20,056 bases of DNA. Source: Isotricha intestinalis. Lineage: Eukaryota > Ciliophora > Litostomatea > Vestibuliferida > Isotrichidae. The position numbers and the translations under genes are program-made. Below, piece after piece: positions 17,103 to 20,056 of this stretch. The stretch covers positions 1-20,056 of the forward strand of contig JAJJLU010004035.1 of the NCBI GenBank assembly GCA_023807065.1. Direction: 5' to 3'. Position 1 is the stretch's first letter, and the number at the start of each line of letters is the position of its first letter. The notes under the pieces are model-generated. The model saw nothing but the letters and a program-made list of their open reading frames with translations, did no database searches and was not told the DNA's origin.

Positions 17103-19487
17103 TTATAAATAAGATTCTATTTCTACTTTTAAATAATCATTTGGAATATCTTCTTTTTTTTTCTTTCTTAAAACTTCAGTTGGAAGACTTAAACCATATT
17201 TTTCATTTAAATACATCATATTATTATTAAATATATAATAAAACTCTTTTTCATTTTCAGTATTATTTATTTGTATATTTTTTATTTTATTATGAATTTT
17301 ATCTTTAATTAACTCTAATTTTGTTCTAACACTTTTAATGTTATCATTAAAATACCTATTAATAATATTTACAATAACATCATCATATAATAAATAATTT
17401 TTTGTATAATGTTCTTTTTTTATCACAAAATTATATATTACTTTACTAATTGCAATTCTTGTTCCATTTATTTTGTCATAAGATAAAATTAATAAAATAT
17501 CTTTTAAAATATTATAATACATTTTTTGATTCTTTGTTAAAAACTCAAATAATTTTACAAATTCAATTCTCATATTATATGAAATTGAATAAGCAAAACA
17601 TTCAACAATTTTTTTTATGATTGGAGAATTTTTTTCTTCGTTGAGTTCAAATAAATATATTAATATATCAGCACAATATCTTGAAGCTTTTTTCCTAACT
17701 TTAAAAAAATCATCTAAACAAAAATTAATCAAAAAAGGTGTTATTTTATTTTCAATCACATCATCATTAAAAATTTTATAAAAAGTTTGAATAACTTTAC
17801 ATTCTTCAATTTTTTTTCTCCAATCATTTCTTGAAAAGTAAATTATTTGAAAGTCAATTTCATTAATATTATTTAAATCTTTATTTCCAAAATATTCTTT
17901 ATATTCATTAAAAAAAGGTTTTCTTTCTTCAAGATTTAAATATTGTAAAACATTAATTAAATTATCTTTAGCTTTAAATCTAACACTTGCAGTTCCTGCT
18001 TCTAAAAATTCATGATAAACTGGAATTAAATCATTTTTTGTAATATTTTCACCTAAAATATTAATAAATTCATGAAAAGAAGAAACTAAACTATGTAAAA
18101 CTTTAGGATTATCTTCTTTTGATAAATTTATATAACACCTTTTTAAAGTACTCCAAGATTCTTTTCCATATCTATATAATATTGAAGGAAAATTTATTGC
18201 AGCTGAAATAATAATTTCAACATTATTTTGAATATTATTATTTCCTTGTCTATTAAAATAATATTGATCTATAATTGATGTAAAACATTGTAAATATGAA
18301 TTATCAACTTCCTCTTTATCTAATAATGAAATAAATTTTCCTAAAATATTAAATGAAGCATAATGAATTTCTTTAGTATTATCATATATTAAATTTTTAA
18401 ATAATTCAATATAAAATGTATTTTTTATATTTTTATTATATAATCCTCTTTCTTGATATATTTCCATTATATTACATAAAATATTTATAGCACTTAATCT
18501 TATTGGATCTGAGCAATTTGTTATAAAATAACTTAGAATTGGATTTATCTTTGTATCTATACATTGGAAACTTATATTTTTACATACTTTTGGTAAAATT
18601 TTACATACTCCAATTTTTACAATATCATGTTTATTTTGACTTAACATCTTAATTTGAGGTACTATAAATGTTTCATTATAAATACCAAATTTTTCTGATA
18701 AATCTCCCATTGTTTTCATTATTAAAATTAAATTATCTAAATCATTTTGTTTTTCACTATCAAAATTAGTAATTGATATAATTTTAGTTAAAACAAATTT
18801 AATTAAATCATCTTGCTTTAAGTTTCTAGCAATTTGACTATAATTTTCATATAAAATTTTTCCCATTTCAATAGTTTCAAATGTTTTTTTATTGAAAAAT
18901 TCATTTATTAAATTTAAACAATTATTAACAATACATTTATAACCATCTTCACCTTTACTAGCCAAAAAATGTATAACTTCTATATGAACTTTTAAAAAAT
19001 TTAATCTAATTTTATAAGATTGATCAATAAGCATAGAAAAAGAAGGTAATAAATAATTTGAAATATGTTCCATATCTAAAAGATCTAAATAAGAAGAAAT
19101 ATTGGAAATAAAAGCTAATTTATATTCATCACTATTATTTTTATTTGAAAATTGCTGAATTCTTGATAAAATTATTTGTTTAATTTCTTGAGGAGGAGAA
19201 AGCGAAAGAGAAGAATTTAAATATTTATCACTTTCTATTGAACCTAAAGTTCCAAAAGCATATTCTTGAGTTAATAAAAAAGGAGTTGGTGAGATTGCAT
19301 AAAAATTACCATTTATTCTTATTGGAAATATTGTTATATTCATTGGCTCAAAGTATTCATACATTATATCATGATGATAAAATGATATTGATTCTGTATA
19401 AAATTCTGATAATAATTCATTTTCATTTTGTATAATTTTGTTTTGGTTATTTTGATTTAGAGTATTTGATTTTTGAGAATTTTCCAT
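17103..19487 (-). CDS. HEAT-repeat protein, PP4R1 / PP2A-A-subunit-like phosphatase regulator
   Basis: 794 residues, ATG 19487 to TAA 17103-17105, one exon. After an Asn/Gln-rich start (1-25) and a block with PMNITIFPIRINGNFYAISP (~48-67), the rest is helical repeats with the HEAT pattern of paired helices and D..VR-type turns: HDIVKIGVCKILPKVC (~287-302), DPIRLSAINILCNIM (~327-341), TASVRFKAKDNLINVL (~499-514), RNDWRKKIEECKVI (~553-566), DDFFKVRKKASRYCADIL (~592-609), NGTRIAISKVIYNF (~674-687) and NIKSVRTKLELI (~716-727). The NDWRKKI and PxVR-like turns are typical of PP2A scaffold A and PP4 regulatory subunit 1 proteins, which hold phosphatase catalytic subunits. PP4R1 fits the length better than the ~590-residue A subunit. 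A generic HEAT/importin-like protein is the alternative. Confidence 0.75.
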   Translation of the reverse strand: MENSQKSNTLNQNNQNKIIQNENELLSEFYTESISFYHHDIMYEYFEPMNITIFPIRINGNFYAISPTPFLLTQEYAFGTLGSIESDKYLNSSLSLSPPQEIKQIILSRIQQFSNKNNSDEYKLAFISNISSYLDLLDMEHISNYLLPSFSMLIDQSYKIRLNFLKVHIEVIHFLASKGEDGYKCIVNNCLNLINEFFNKKTFETIEMGKILYENYSQIARNLKQDDLIKFVLTKIISITNFDSEKQNDLDNLILIMKTMGDLSEKFGIYNETFIVPQIKMLSQNKHDIVKIGVCKILPKVCKNISFQCIDTKINPILSYFITNCSDPIRLSAINILCNIMEIYQERGLYNKNIKNTFYIELFKNLIYDNTKEIHYASFNILGKFISLLDKEEVDNSYLQCFTSIIDQYYFNRQGNNNIQNNVEIIISAAINFPSILYRYGKESWSTLKRCYINLSKEDNPKVLHSLVSSFHEFINILGENITKNDLIPVYHEFLEAGTASVRFKAKDNLINVLQYLNLEERKPFFNEYKEYFGNKDLNNINEIDFQIIYFSRNDWRKKIEECKVIQTFYKIFNDDVIENKITPFLINFCLDDFFKVRKKASRYCADILIYLFELNEEKNSPIIKKIVECFAYSISYNMRIEFVKLFEFLTKNQKMYYNILKDILLILSYDKINGTRIAISKVIYNFVIKKEHYTKNYLLYDDVIVNIINRYFNDNIKSVRTKLELIKDKIHNKIKNIQINNTENEKEFYYIFNNNMMYLNEKYGLSLPTEVLRKKKKEDIPNDYLKVEIESYL

Positions 19488-19824
19488 ATTTCTTTTTTCA
19501 AAATATAAATTATTTGTTTAAAATTAAATAAAATATTATTAATAATTAACTAATTCTTTTATTCCAAAATCCTAGTATAAATTAAAAATATTAATAAAAA
19601 TAATATTTGTTATTGTAAAAAAGAAATTAGATTTTCACATCATAAATCAAATGATATTTTATCAAGTGCTGAATAATTGAATTATTATTTTAAATTAAAA
19701 AATTAAAAGAAGTAAATACTAGAAATAGAATTTAATCTTGAATTTCCTTTTGGAATAAAAATCATTTTCAATTAGTTTAAAGAAAAGAAAAATATCATAG
19801 TATTTAAATTAATTTACAATTGTT
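19488..19824. other. Intergenic upstream region of the HEAT gene
   Basis: 337 bp of A/T-rich DNA upstream of the HEAT gene on the minus strand, ending abruptly at the GC-rich island. It presumably contains the promoter. No frame or motif stands out. Confidence 0.5.
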
Positions 19825-19914
19825 CGGTGTGAGTGGGGGGGTGGGGGGCATTCCCTCTGCCTCTGAGGGGAATACCACTCTGGCCACCGGGGGGGGGTGC
19901 CCCCTAGCCACGCC
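19825..19914. other. 90-bp GC-rich foldback island
   Basis: A sharply bounded, G- and C-rich block (around 70 % G+C by eye) inside DNA of perhaps 15 %. It can fold into a nested hairpin. The outer stem is GGTGTG (19826-19831) with CACGCC (19909-19914), including one G-T wobble. The middle stem is GGGGGCA (19844-19850) with TGCCCCC (19898-19904). The inner hairpin is ATTCCCTC (19850-19857) with GAGGGGAAT (19865-19873), with a 7-base loop and one bulge. G runs of 7, 6 and 9 could also form a quadruplex. It codes for nothing obvious. A structured non-coding RNA, a foldback mobile element or foreign insert are the options. Confidence 0.7.
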
Positions 19915-20056
19915 AATATATTTTACCAACAAAATTTTAAGATTTGCGATCTTATATAAATAGTATTATTTTCAATTTTTTTTTATTTATTTATTAATTT
20001 TTTTATTTTTAATTTTAACAATTTTCTAACATTATTCTTTATATTTATTGGGGATT
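19915..20056. other. A/T-rich DNA at the window edge
   Basis: 142 bp beyond the GC-rich island, immediately back to A/T-rich sequence with T runs. No gene or motif is visible before the window ends. Confidence 0.5.

Overview
The window is eukaryotic nuclear DNA from a microbial protist. It is very AT-rich, above 80 % by eye, with gaps that are almost pure A/T. It carries eukaryote-only housekeeping genes (GPN1 GTPase, ESCRT-II VPS25, an RRM/RS splicing-type protein, a Pumilio protein, a PP4R1/PP2A-A-like HEAT protein) and three GT-AG introns of only 33 to 40 nt. Every gene whose end is visible stops with TAA, and no intact frame reads through TAA, TAG or TGA, so the code looks standard. Tiny introns, dense genes, pseudokinases and EF-hand/ZC2HC1-type proteins suggest a ciliate-like protist. 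The Tetrahymena/Paramecium code (TAA/TAG = Gln) is excluded. Standard-code ciliates remain possible, with anaerobic fungi or another protist as alternatives. The assignment is inference.

Layout. 1-2849 (-): 3' part missing of a large protein with 26-residue BspA/DUF285-type leucine-rich repeats, with a probable frame break near its start. 3280-5211 (-): degenerate EF-hand/coiled-coil protein. 5474-6509 (+): ZC2HC1-type zinc finger protein with a 40-nt intron. 6731-7654 (-): rhomboid-fold protein that has lost both catalytic residues. 8207-9229 (-): pseudokinase. 9615-10505 (-): unrecognised Asn/Lys-rich protein, divergent from 10589-11188 (+), an Sfr1/Mei5-like recombination accessory protein. 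11854-13512 (+): Pumilio-family RNA-binding protein. 13745-14590 (+): GPN1. 14792-15324 (+): VPS25 with three single-base frame breaks. 15744-16228 (-): small RRM-RS protein with 38- and 33-nt introns. 16229-17102: no intact gene, possible relic on the minus strand. 17103-19487 (-): HEAT-repeat phosphatase-regulatory-like protein. 19825-19914: a sharply bounded 90-bp GC-rich island that can fold into a nested hairpin.

The genes are not an operon or a cassette. Transcription directions alternate, with short divergent promoters (about 260 and 83 bp) and short convergent gaps. The roles seen cover RNA binding, membrane and endosome biology, signalling pseudoenzymes and meiotic recombination. I see no transposase, CRISPR array, phage gene or tRNA. 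The least explained signals are the GC-rich foldback, the frame breaks in VPS25 and in the repeat protein, and two neighbouring pseudoenzymes.
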